Translations under genes and position numbers: made by a program
The notes under the pieces: model-generated
Told to the model about the DNA's origin: nothing
What the model saw: only the letters and a program-made list of their open reading frames with translations
The model's database searches: none
Shown here: positions 8,796-16,450 of the stretch, one piece after another
Position numbering within the stretch: position 1 is the first letter of the stretch
Layout: each line of letters opens with the position of its first letter
Assembly: GCF_003149515.1 (NCBI RefSeq)
Contig: NZ_CP029145.1
Span: 2,480,001 to 2,544,000 of the forward strand
Length of the DNA stretch: 64,000 nucleotides
Source of the DNA: Hymenobacter nivis
GTDB lineage: Bacteria; Bacteroidota; Bacteroidia; Cytophagales; Hymenobacteraceae
Direction: 5' to 3'

Positions 8796-10292
8796 CTACT
8801 GGGCGCTCAGCAACCCCTCGGCCAGGGCCCTATCGTTACTCAGGCGGGGCACTTTATTCTGGCCACCGAGCTTGCCCAGGCGCTTCATGTGGCGCTGGAA
8901 CGCGCCGGGCGGCAGCGGCGTGAGTTGCAACGGCACGAGAATATTACCTTTTCTTAAGTCATCGTAGTAGGTGTTGCGCTGGCGTAGGGCCCCGTCCAGG
9001 GCCCCGGCGAAGGCGGCGGCATCAGCCGGGGCCCGGGCAAATTCTACCAGCCACTCGTGGCGCGAGGGCTGCGAGGGGTCGGCGCTGATGAGCGGGGCCA
9101 CGGTGAACTCCACTACTTCCACCGCCGGATACTGCCGCATGGCTTCGCGCAGGGCCCCTTCCACCTCCTCGCCGATGACGTGCTCGCCGAAGGCCGAGAG
9201 GAAATGCTTGAGGCGGCCTGTGACTACCACCCGGTGCGGGGCCAGACTCACGAAGCGCACCGTATCGCCGAGCGAGTAGCCCCACAGGCCGGCGTTGGAG
9301 GTGAGGACGACGGCGTACTGGCGGTCCAACTCCACGTCGGCGATGGTGAGGCGGGGCGGGTTCTCCTCAAAAAACCGTTCGGCGGGCACGAATTCAAAGA
9401 AAATGCCGCTGTTCAGCAGCAGCAGCAGGCCGGGGTTGCCGGGCTGGTCCTGGAAGGCCAGGAAGCCCTCGGAGGCCGGAAACAGCTCGATGCTGTCGAT
9501 GGGCCGGCCGATGCTTTCGAAAAGCTTGGCGCGGTAGGGCGCGAAGTTGACGCCGCCGTATACGAACAGATTGAGGTTCGGGAAAACGTCTTTAATGGGC
9601 CGGCCGGTGAGCTGGATGAGCTTGTCGAAGTACATCTGCACCCAGGGCGGGATGCCCGAAATCAGCGTCAGGTCTTCGGGCAGCGTTTCCTCCACGATGC
9701 GGTCGAGCTTGGCCTCCCAGTCCTCGATGATGTTCGCCTCGTAGCTCGGCAGTTGGTTGCGGCGCAGGTAGGCCGGCACGTGGTGGTTGGCGATGCCCGA
9801 GAGGCGGCCGGTGGCAATGCCGTGGTGTTGCTCCAGGGCCGGCGAGCCGCTGAGGAACATCAGCTTACCGTCCAGAAACTGGCTGCGGCCGGTGGCGTGC
9901 ACGTAGTGCAGCAGCGCGTCACGGGCCCCGTTGATGTGGTTGCCGATGCTGGCCCGGGTGATGGGGATGTACTTGGTGCCGCTGGTAGTGCCGCTGGTTT
10001 TGGCCAGGTACAGCGGGTGGCCGGGCCAGAGCACGTCGGCCTCGCCGGCCTGGGTGCGGTCGAAGTACGGCTTCAGGCCCTCGTAGTCGCGCATGGGCAC
10101 CAGGCGGACCAGGTCGGCGGGCGTGCGCAGGGCCCCCAGGCCGTGGGCCTGGCCAAAAGCGGTGGGAGCCCCAGTGGCGCCCAGCAGCCGCAGTAGCCGC
10201 AATTGCGCGGCCACCGGCTCGCGCTGCCACTGGCGGTCACGGTGCACGATGTAGGCGGCCAGGGGCCGGCTCAGCGTTGATTTTAATCCCAT
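8796..10292 (-). CDS. GH3 auxin-responsive promoter family protein
   Basis: 498 residues matching the bacterial GH3 family, an acyl-adenylate-forming acyl-acid:amine ligase fold. The ATP/AMP-binding motif KTSGTTSGTKYIP lies near residue 95, and a second conserved segment VYGGVNFAPYRAKLFES near 265. LFPASEGFLAFQ and YSLGDTVRFVSL parallel the family's adenylate-binding loops. Bacterial substrates are mostly unknown. The gene stands alone, with the next gene (osmC-like) divergent after a 130-base GC-rich spacer. Length is normal for the family. Confidence 0.88.
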   Translation of the reverse strand: MGLKSTLSRPLAAYIVHRDRQWQREPVAAQLRLLRLLGATGAPTAFGQAHGLGALRTPADLVRLVPMRDYEGLKPYFDRTQAGEADVLWPGHPLYLAKTSGTTSGTKYIPITRASIGNHINGARDALLHYVHATGRSQFLDGKLMFLSGSPALEQHHGIATGRLSGIANHHVPAYLRRNQLPSYEANIIEDWEAKLDRIVEETLPEDLTLISGIPPWVQMYFDKLIQLTGRPIKDVFPNLNLFVYGGVNFAPYRAKLFESIGRPIDSIELFPASEGFLAFQDQPGNPGLLLLLNSGIFFEFVPAERFFEENPPRLTIADVELDRQYAVVLTSNAGLWGYSLGDTVRFVSLAPHRVVVTGRLKHFLSAFGEHVIGEEVEGALREAMRQYPAVEVVEFTVAPLISADPSQPSRHEWLVEFARAPADAAAFAGALDGALRQRNTYYDDLRKGNILVPLQLTPLPPGAFQRHMKRLGKLGGQNKVPRLSNDRALAEGLLSAQ

Positions 10293-10422
10293 AACCCGAG
10301 CAAAACGCCCTTTTAGACGCCCGGCGAAAGTACGCCCGGGGCCCCCGCCGCCCGCCGGGCAGCAACCTTCGCCCGGGGGCCCCGTTTCCTATCTACACCT
10401 CCACTTATTCTTTCTTTACATC

Positions 10423-10854
10423 ATGGCAGATCATGCAGGCAAGGCCGTTTGGAACGGCGACATTAAAGGCAGCGGCACCCTCACCACCGACAGCGGCCAG
10501 CTCAACGCGCCGTACTCGGCCAGCAGCCGCTTTGAGGGCAAGCCCGGCACCAACCCCGAGGAGCTGATTGGCGCCGCTCACGCCGGCTGCTACACCATGT
10601 ACCTCACCAGCGTGCTCACCAAGCACGGCCACACCATCGAGAACATTACCACGACCAGCACCGTGACGATGAACCCCAACGATGGCCACCCAATCATCGA
10701 GCACATCCACGTGAACACCGTGGGCAAGGTGACGGGCGGCAACATCACGCCCGACGACTTCCAAAAGCACGCCGAAGACGCCAAGGCCAACTGCCCGGTG
10801 TCGAAGGCGCTGGGCGCCGTGCCCAAGATGACGCTCGAAGCCAAGCTGGCCTAG
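10423..10854 (+). CDS. osmC: OsmC family peroxiredoxin
   Basis: 143 residues, the usual length for OsmC-type organic hydroperoxide reductases. The two redox cysteines are Cys56 (in GAAHAGCYTMYL) and Cys124 (in KANCPVSKAL). The N-terminal segment KAVWNGDIKGSGTLTTDSG is typical of the OsmC subgroup rather than Ohr. It probably reduces organic peroxides in the cytoplasm. The start is preceded by a pyrimidine-rich leader with no strong Shine-Dalgarno, as usual in this phylum. Confidence 0.93.
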   Translation: MADHAGKAVWNGDIKGSGTLTTDSGQLNAPYSASSRFEGKPGTNPEELIGAAHAGCYTMYLTSVLTKHGHTIENITTTSTVTMNPNDGHPIIEHIHVNTVGKVTGGNITPDDFQKHAEDAKANCPVSKALGAVPKMTLEAKLA

Positions 10855-10869
10855 GTTAACTCCTATTAC

Positions 10870-10934
10870 TTCCCGCTGCCGGTTTTGCGCCGGGGGCCCA
10901 TTTGGCGGCTCCGACGCAAAACCGGCAGCGGGAA
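10870..10934. terminator. 20-bp perfect inverted repeat, likely terminator
   Basis: Two perfect 20-bp arms (10870-10889 and 10915-10934; TTCCCGCTGCCGGTTTTGCG and its complement) are separated by 25 bases. The right arm is followed by ACTATTTTTG on the plus strand. It lies 15 bases after the osmC-type stop and just before the next gene's start at 10949, so it could end osmC transcription or form a leader hairpin for the next gene. Confidence 0.55.
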
Positions 10935-10948
10935 ACTATTTTTGTCCC

Positions 10949-11440
10949 ATGCCCACAGGTTCTACCCGCATCCGCCTCCGCCCCGCCAACACTTCCCGCG
11001 TCCCGTTTTGGGGCCAGCTGGCCATTGGCTTGTTCTGGGTGGTCTACGTTTTGGGCATGGCCTGGGGCGACCCCACGGCCCACGACTACCACTTCCTGCA
11101 CTGGGTATTCCTGGCGTTCAGCCTCGTGTACATCGGCTACGTGCTGGTGAACAACGCCCCGATTTTTGGCACCCAGAGCTATTTGGAGTTCACGCCTGGC
11201 TACATGGTGCACAAAAACGGCCTGTTTCGCCCCAAGCAAGTGTTCGCCGTTGAAAACATTGTCAGCCTGGAGCTGCTGGCGTCGGTAATGCGCGTGCGCA
11301 TGAAAGACAACGAATTGTATGCCCTCGACTTGAAAGAGGTGAAGGGCAAGCGCCGCAAGCTGGTGTTCCGCGAGCAAGTGCGCCGCTTCGCTGCCCGCTA
11401 CGATATCAACCTGATTGAGCCCAATCCGCTACGCGGGTAG
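10949..11440 (+). CDS. Small membrane protein with PH-like C-terminal domain
   Basis: 163 residues with two transmembrane helices (about 24-40 and 50-67), then a basic beta-rich cytoplasmic part (SYLEFTPGYMVHKNGLFRPKQ..IVSLELLASVMRVRMKDNELYALDL) that resembles a bacterial PH-like fold. No enzyme motif is present. A 20-bp inverted repeat lies directly upstream. Function is unknown. Confidence 0.65.
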   Translation: MPTGSTRIRLRPANTSRVPFWGQLAIGLFWVVYVLGMAWGDPTAHDYHFLHWVFLAFSLVYIGYVLVNNAPIFGTQSYLEFTPGYMVHKNGLFRPKQVFAVENIVSLELLASVMRVRMKDNELYALDLKEVKGKRRKLVFREQVRRFAARYDINLIEPNPLRG

Positions 11441-11457
11441 CCTGCCAGCCGGGGCCC

Positions 11458-12984
11458 CTACTTGGCGAATTTCTTGCGCAGGTCGTCGACCTGGCTGCGG
11501 AATTTCTTGTCCAGATCTACCAGATCCGACACGGTTTGCACCGAGTGCATGACGGTGGTGTGGTCGCGCCCGCCGAAGTGGAACCCAATGGTTTTCAGCG
11601 TGTGGCTGGTGTAGTGCTTGGCGAAGTACATGGCCACCTGCCGGGCCGTCACCACTTCCTTCTTGCGGGTTTTATCCTTCAGCAGGTCCACCGATACGTT
11701 GAAGTACGCGGCCACCGTTTTCTGGATGAAGTCGAGGTTTACTTCCGCCTCCACCTCCTCGATGATATGGCGCAGGGCCTGCTTTACCATTTCCAGGTCG
11801 ATGTCGCGGCGCGAAAGGCTGCTCTGGGCCACCAGCGAGGCGATGACGCCCTCCAGCTCGCGCACGTTGGTGTGCACCGAGTTGGCCAGGTAATCGACTA
11901 CGTGCGGGGCCGGAATGTCAATTCCGTCCTGCTCCATCTTGTTGCGGATGATGGCCACACGCGTTTCAAAGTCGGGCGTTTGCACATCGGCCGTCAGGCC
12001 CCACTTGAAGCGCGAGAGCAGCCGGTCTTCCAGGCCCTGCAAGTCCTTGGGCGGCCGGTCCGAGGTCAGCACAATTTGCTTGGCCGACTGCTGCAAGTGG
12101 TTGAAGATGTGGAAGAACATCTCCTGCGTCTTGTCCTTATCGGCCAGAAACTGCACATCGTCCAGAATCAGCACGTCTACTTGCAGGTAGAAGTTGGCGA
12201 AGTCCTGCACCTTGTGCGACTTCACGCTCTCGATGAACTGGTTCGTGAATTTCTCAGCCGACACATACAGCACGAACCGCTCGGGCGTGGTGGCCTTGAT
12301 GTGGTTACCAATGGCCTGCACCAGGTGAGTTTTGCCCAGCCCCACGCCACCGTACACCATCAGCGGGTTGAAGCTGGTGGTGCCCGGCTTGTTGGCCACG
12401 GCAATGCCGGCCGAGCGGGCCAGGCGGTTGCAGTCGCCCTCAATATAGTTGTCGAACGTGTAGGAGCCGTTGAGCTGCGAGGGCACCAGGTTGCCGTCCA
12501 CGGCGCGCGCCTGCTGGAAAGGGTTGCGCGGGGCGGCTTCGGCGGTGGCTGCGGAGGCCATCACGGGGCGGTTGCTGCCGGCGGCCTGGTAGTAGCGGGG
12601 GCCGCTGGCGGGCCCGTTGCCAGGCACGGGGCGGGGCCGCGCGTCGGGCGGCGGGGCGTCGCGCTCGGGGGCCGCCTGCTTGCGGGCCGGGGGCAGGTGC
12701 AGCGTTTTGGGCTGGTCGAGAGGCGTGCCCTGGTCCACCACCACGCTGTACTCCAGCCGGCCGGCGGGCCCCAGCTCCTGGAACAGGGCCCGGCGCAGCT
12801 CGTCCACGTAGTGCTCTTCGAGCCAGTCGTAGAAGTAGTTGCTCGGCACCTGGATGGTGAGTACGTTGTCCTTCAGCTCAATCGGCACAACGGGCCGAAA
12901 CCACGTCTTAAAGCTTTGCTCGCCGATTTCGGCCGCAATCGTGCGCAGACAGCCTGCCCAAACGGTGCGAAAATCTTTGAGCAT
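11458..12984 (-). CDS. dnaA: Chromosomal replication initiator DnaA
   Basis: 508 residues with all four DnaA domains: domain I (1-85), a Pro/Ala-rich linker (about 90-165), the AAA+ domain III with Walker A GGVGLGKTH near 212-220 and Walker B VLILDDVQFL, and DNA-binding domain IV with the signature GGRDHTTVMHS near the C-terminus. It starts replication by binding DnaA boxes at the origin. dnaN and other origin genes are not adjacent. Upstream, one box-like 9-mer (TTTTCCACA, minus strand 13096-13088) differs from the TTATCCACA consensus by one base, and could serve autoregulation. Confidence 0.98.
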   Translation of the reverse strand: MLKDFRTVWAGCLRTIAAEIGEQSFKTWFRPVVPIELKDNVLTIQVPSNYFYDWLEEHYVDELRRALFQELGPAGRLEYSVVVDQGTPLDQPKTLHLPPARKQAAPERDAPPPDARPRPVPGNGPASGPRYYQAAGSNRPVMASAATAEAAPRNPFQQARAVDGNLVPSQLNGSYTFDNYIEGDCNRLARSAGIAVANKPGTTSFNPLMVYGGVGLGKTHLVQAIGNHIKATTPERFVLYVSAEKFTNQFIESVKSHKVQDFANFYLQVDVLILDDVQFLADKDKTQEMFFHIFNHLQQSAKQIVLTSDRPPKDLQGLEDRLLSRFKWGLTADVQTPDFETRVAIIRNKMEQDGIDIPAPHVVDYLANSVHTNVRELEGVIASLVAQSSLSRRDIDLEMVKQALRHIIEEVEAEVNLDFIQKTVAAYFNVSVDLLKDKTRKKEVVTARQVAMYFAKHYTSHTLKTIGFHFGGRDHTTVMHSVQTVSDLVDLDKKFRSQVDDLRKKFAK

Positions 12985-13087
12985 GGGATAAGTCCGCCAG
13001 CGAGCCGGGCAGCATCAAACGAGGGGTAGAAGAACAACCAAACCCGTTCCGAACGTGGAGGCGTTTGGGTTAGGGGGGGACAAAATT

Positions 13088-13096
13088 GTGGAAAAC
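13088..13096 (-). promoter_or_regulatory. Possible DnaA box upstream of dnaA
   Basis: TTTTCCACA on the minus strand, one mismatch from the TTATNCACA consensus, 104 bases upstream of the dnaA start. A single near-match can occur by chance and no cluster is present, so an origin is not supported here. Confidence 0.3.
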
Positions 13097-13140
13097 TTAG
13101 CAGGAAAAAAAGTCGGTTCTTCCTTGCTTATGTCGGGCTT

Positions 13141-14076
13141 TTAGCAGGCCCCACGCACGGGCACCACAGCGGCACTGGCTAGCCCGCCACGCTTGGCCCC
13201 TGGCGAAAATTCGTAGTCGAGCCGCCCCAGGTTGATGCCCGACCAGCCCACCTGGTTGATGAGCGCGGCGTGGCCATCGGGGCCCTGGATGGACTCGGGC
13301 GCATCCATGAAGGTGTGGGTGTGGCCGCCCAAAATTAGGTCGAGGCCGGCCACCTGGGCGGCCAGCTTGCGGTCGTCAATTTTTTCGTTGTCGTACTTGT
13401 AGCCCAGGTGCGAGAGGCAAATCACCATGTCGCACTTTTCGGGGCCCCGCAGCTGGGCCACCATTTCCTTGGCCTTGGCCACGGGGTCGAGGTAGCGGGT
13501 TTGGCCGAAGTTTTTGTCGCCCACCAGCCCGGCCAGTTCAATGCCCAGCCCGAACACGCCCACGCGCACGCCCTGCTTCACGAATACCTTGTAATCCTGG
13601 AATTTACCGGCCAGCGGCGTCTGGACAAAATCGTAGTTGGCGATAAGAAACGGGAAGCCGGCGTTGGGCAGCTGGCGCCCGAGGCCATCGAGGCCGTTGT
13701 CGAAATCGTGGTTACCCAAGGTGCTGGCGTCGTAGCCCATGCGGGTCATCAGCTTGTATTCCAGCTCGCCGCCGAAGAAATTGAAGTACGGCGTGCCCTG
13801 GAAAATATCGCCTGAGTCGAGCAGCAGCACGTTGGGCTCCTGGGCCCGCACATCGGCAACCAGGGCCGCGCGCCGGGCCATGCCGCCCAGGCCCGCCCAC
13901 TGCCCGCCGCCCTCGGGAAATGGCTCAATGCGTGAGTGCATGTCGTTGGTGTGCAAGATGGTAAGCTTCACCGGGGCCCGCTGAATGGCCGCTTCGGCCG
14001 TGTTGGCCAGGGTCCCCAGCGCGGTGAGGCCGGCAGTGCCCAGCAAAGAATTACGGAGAAAGTCGCGGCGTTGCAT
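13141..14076 (-). CDS. 5'-nucleotidase catalytic domain, Tat-exported
   Basis: 311 residues. The N-terminus MQRRDFLRNSLLGTAGL is a twin-arginine signal. The calcineurin-like metallophosphoesterase fold shows the metal motifs LTILHTNDMHSRIEP, LDSGDIFQGTP, TLGNHDFDNG, CLSHLGYKYD and ILGGHTHTF. It corresponds only to the N-terminal catalytic half of UshA-type 5'-nucleotidases. The missing C-terminal half is encoded by the gene just upstream in transcription order (14186-14956). It is likely to dephosphorylate nucleotides in the periplasm. Confidence 0.9.
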   Translation of the reverse strand: MQRRDFLRNSLLGTAGLTALGTLANTAEAAIQRAPVKLTILHTNDMHSRIEPFPEGGGQWAGLGGMARRAALVADVRAQEPNVLLLDSGDIFQGTPYFNFFGGELEYKLMTRMGYDASTLGNHDFDNGLDGLGRQLPNAGFPFLIANYDFVQTPLAGKFQDYKVFVKQGVRVGVFGLGIELAGLVGDKNFGQTRYLDPVAKAKEMVAQLRGPEKCDMVICLSHLGYKYDNEKIDDRKLAAQVAGLDLILGGHTHTFMDAPESIQGPDGHAALINQVGWSGINLGRLDYEFSPGAKRGGLASAAVVPVRGAC

Positions 14077-14084
14077 ATCGAATC

Positions 14085-14185
14085 AGTTAACAGTGAGCAG
14101 TTATCAATGAAAAATCGTTAGTCCGGCTCAACAGCGAACAGCTTTCGCAACTGCTAACTGTATCACTGTATCACTGTATCACTGC
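14085..14185. repeat. AACAGT-type repeat spacer (family F) and 8-bp tandem repeat
   Basis: The gap between the two 5'-nucleotidase genes holds CAGTTAACAGTGAGCAGTTATC and CAACTGCTAACTG elements like those around 32387-32566, plus three tandem copies of TGTATCAC at 14159-14182. No promoter or gene is evident. Confidence 0.5.
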
Positions 14186-14956
14186 CTAATTGACTTTCAC
14201 CCGGCCTTCGACCTGGGCCGTGACAGGCTGGCCGGCCTTGGTGAGGGCCCGGATGTGGTCGGCGATGGCGGTGCGCAGCAGCACGCCGGTGTGGCGCGGG
14301 GCGATGTTCTTGAAAAACACCATGTTGTCGCCGCCCCCGGCCAGGTAGTCGGAAATGGCGATGGCGTAGGATTTGGCCAGGGCGGCATCGAAGGGCTGGC
14401 CGCCGATGCGAATATCCTGGGCGCGGCCGTCGGGCATGGCCGTGTAGGTGGCCCCGGAAATGGCCATTTTCACGTGGGCGGCGTAGTCGAACAGCTGCTG
14501 CACGGTGGCGGCCGGCGCATCAAGCACCACCAGCTCGTTCTCAAAGGGCATCAGCTCGAACACGTTGCCCAGTGTGACGGGCCCCGCGGGCAGGCTGGCG
14601 CGCAGGCCGCCGTTGCTCATTACGCCCAGCGGCACGGGCTCGTGCAGTACCTCGGCGGCGCGCTGGCGCTGCAAGTCGGCCACAAAATTGGCCAGCGGTG
14701 ACTCGCCCGATTTCTTGGTAAGGGCCACCGGGGCGGTGCCCAGCACGCCCTGCATTTCGGCCGTCACCTTGTCGTGGTAGGGCCGGATGAGGGCGGCCAC
14801 GGCGGGGTCTTCGGCCTGGGTTTTGCCCACCGGCTGGCTCGTGGCGGGCGCGAAGTGGGCGGTGGGCCGGTAGGGGCCCCGCTGGCAGCCGGCGGCCACC
14901 AGGGCCAGTAACAGGCTGCTGGCAACGAGCTGGCGGTAGTGGGCGGCGAAGATCAT
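14186..14956 (-). CDS. 5'-nucleotidase C-terminal domain lipoprotein
   Basis: 256 residues from MIFAAHYRQLVASS. The signal peptide ends in the lipobox LVAAGC, so this is probably a lipoprotein. The rest is the 5_nucleotid_C domain, with SNGGLRASLPAGPVTLGNVF, LMPFENELVVLDAPA and the adenine-stacking-type segment ISDYLAGGGDNMVFF. In UshA this domain binds the nucleoside; here it is a separate gene, transcribed just before the catalytic-domain gene. The two products probably work together (inference). The start at 14956 is preferred to 15001 because it gives a proper signal peptide. Confidence 0.85.
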   Translation of the reverse strand: MIFAAHYRQLVASSLLLALVAAGCQRGPYRPTAHFAPATSQPVGKTQAEDPAVAALIRPYHDKVTAEMQGVLGTAPVALTKKSGESPLANFVADLQRQRAAEVLHEPVPLGVMSNGGLRASLPAGPVTLGNVFELMPFENELVVLDAPAATVQQLFDYAAHVKMAISGATYTAMPDGRAQDIRIGGQPFDAALAKSYAIAISDYLAGGGDNMVFFKNIAPRHTGVLLRTAIADHIRALTKAGQPVTAQVEGRVKVN

Positions 14957-15007
14957 AAACTGGCAAGCATTTTTTGAGAAATAACGTCGGCGCTGACCCA
15001 CACCGTT

Positions 15008-16291
15008 TTATTTGAACAAATCGAGGGTCAGCAAGCCGTAGATGCGCGTGACGGGCGTAGCAATGCCCCCAACACCGCTGTAGCCGTCGCTGCGCTCATA
15101 GCGCACCAGCAGGTTCAGGTTGCGGCCTTGCCAAACGGGGGCGGCCAGCCCCACGCCACCCGTCAGGCCCAGCTCCAGCCGCCGAAAGCCGTCGGTGCCG
15201 AACACGGGCCGCGGCGAACCGGTGCCACCGCTGGAATTAATATCCTGCGCCGAATTATTGGTTTTGAAGGCATACGCCACCGCGCCCCCTGCTTCTGCAA
15301 ACGGATGCACGTGCCCGTTGGGCAAGGTATAGCGGAGCAAAACGGGGGCCCGCAGGCCAGCCAAGTCAAATTTATAGGCGGTAGTGGTGGTCCCGACCGA
15401 GCTATACACCGGGCTTTTTCCCGTCAGCGCGTACTGCTGGGTTTCGTAGAACACATTGACCTGCAACGACAGCTTGCGGCTGTGGCGCGAAAATGGAACG
15501 GCCAGCGCCAGGCCCACCACGGGGCCGGTAGCCGCCTCAGAATCCGTGCTTAGCGCGTCTCCGGTGTTGATGGTGAGGCGGCCCTGCTGCACGCCCACCA
15601 GCAAGCCAACGGTGGGCCGGCCCGCATCCACACCCGGCGGCGCTGCAGGCGCCACGTGGCCGGCAGCTGGCGCCGCGCAAGCATTGTAGCGCGCCACGGC
15701 CCGGACCAGGGGCCGTTCGCCAAAGGCCAGCGTGGGCAGCATCGACTGGGCCGCCGGGCAGTTGGGCAAAGCCTGCGCCAGGGTAGCGCGGTAGGTACGC
15801 TGCTCGTCGTAGTACGTTTTGCCGTCGCGCTCTACCAACATCGTGCGATGCACCAACTCGCTGAGCGGCAGGGCTGGCGAAGCCACGTAATACCGGTCTT
15901 GCCCATCTTCGGCGCGCAGGTAGTACAGCTGGGCCGGGCCGTCGGCCAGCACCAGCAGGAAGCTGGGCGCGGTGGCAGGGGTCGGGGCCGGGGCGGGCGG
16001 GGGCCCCGGCACGGCCAATGCCCGGTAGTCCTCTTTGGGAGCTGCGTAGCCATAGGCCAGCACATCGGCAGGGGTGTACGTGGCGATGGCGCCGGCGGCA
16101 TCGGGCCGGAAGCGGCACCGCGTGGCGTTCAGGCGGGCTTCGCGCCGGTCCACCAAGCCGCGCAGGGTGTCGCCGGCGGTGCGCACCACGTAGCCGCTGC
16201 GGAAATCGGCTTGGGCCCGGGCTTCCTGGCCAGAGGCCACCAGCCCAACCCAGGCAAAAACAGAAATTATGAGGCAATTATTTTTTCGCAT
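15008..16291 (-). CDS. Outer-membrane beta-barrel protein
   Basis: 427 residues with an N-terminal signal peptide (MRKNNCLIISVFAWVGLVAS..EARAQA). The middle part (about 30-200) is a DUF4369-like or unknown region with SGYVVRTAGDTLRGLVDRRE, typical of Bacteroidota outer-membrane proteins. Residues about 215-427 are beta-strand-rich and porin-like (LQVNVFYETQQYALTG, LDLAGLRAPVLLRYTLPNG, LLVRYERSDGYSGVGG) and end in LLTLDLFK. The start 16291 is chosen over longer options because it begins a clean signal peptide. Divergent from mutA. Confidence 0.8.
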   Translation of the reverse strand: MRKNNCLIISVFAWVGLVASGQEARAQADFRSGYVVRTAGDTLRGLVDRREARLNATRCRFRPDAAGAIATYTPADVLAYGYAAPKEDYRALAVPGPPPAPAPTPATAPSFLLVLADGPAQLYYLRAEDGQDRYYVASPALPLSELVHRTMLVERDGKTYYDEQRTYRATLAQALPNCPAAQSMLPTLAFGERPLVRAVARYNACAAPAAGHVAPAAPPGVDAGRPTVGLLVGVQQGRLTINTGDALSTDSEAATGPVVGLALAVPFSRHSRKLSLQVNVFYETQQYALTGKSPVYSSVGTTTTAYKFDLAGLRAPVLLRYTLPNGHVHPFAEAGGAVAYAFKTNNSAQDINSSGGTGSPRPVFGTDGFRRLELGLTGGVGLAAPVWQGRNLNLLVRYERSDGYSGVGGIATPVTRIYGLLTLDLFK

Positions 16292-16450
16292 AAACTTTAC
16301 GCTTGAACATAATACTTGGACATAAAACCGGAACATAGCAGCGGGTAAAGGTAAGCGGGCACGCGAAGCCCCAACAACTGTTTGGGGGCCGGGGCGGTAT
16401 CTTGCGGCCCCCCGCGGCCCGGACCGGCTGCGGTTTCCCACCCCCGCCTT

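Noticed and set aside
9057-10196. Open frame of 379 codons on the plus strand opposite the GH3 gene
   Set aside because: It is a shadow of the well-supported GH3 gene; its protein is His/Val/Gly-rich with no family features.
11536-13029. Open frame of 497 codons opposite dnaA
   Set aside because: A shadow of dnaA, Val/His/Gly-rich and without motifs.
12985-13140. Possible replication origin upstream of dnaA
   Set aside because: Only one near-match DnaA box is seen; no box cluster or AT-rich unwinding region.
14159-14182. Three tandem TGTATCAC units as a regulatory iteron
   Set aside because: Too few and too short to distinguish from chance slippage; no matching regulator nearby.
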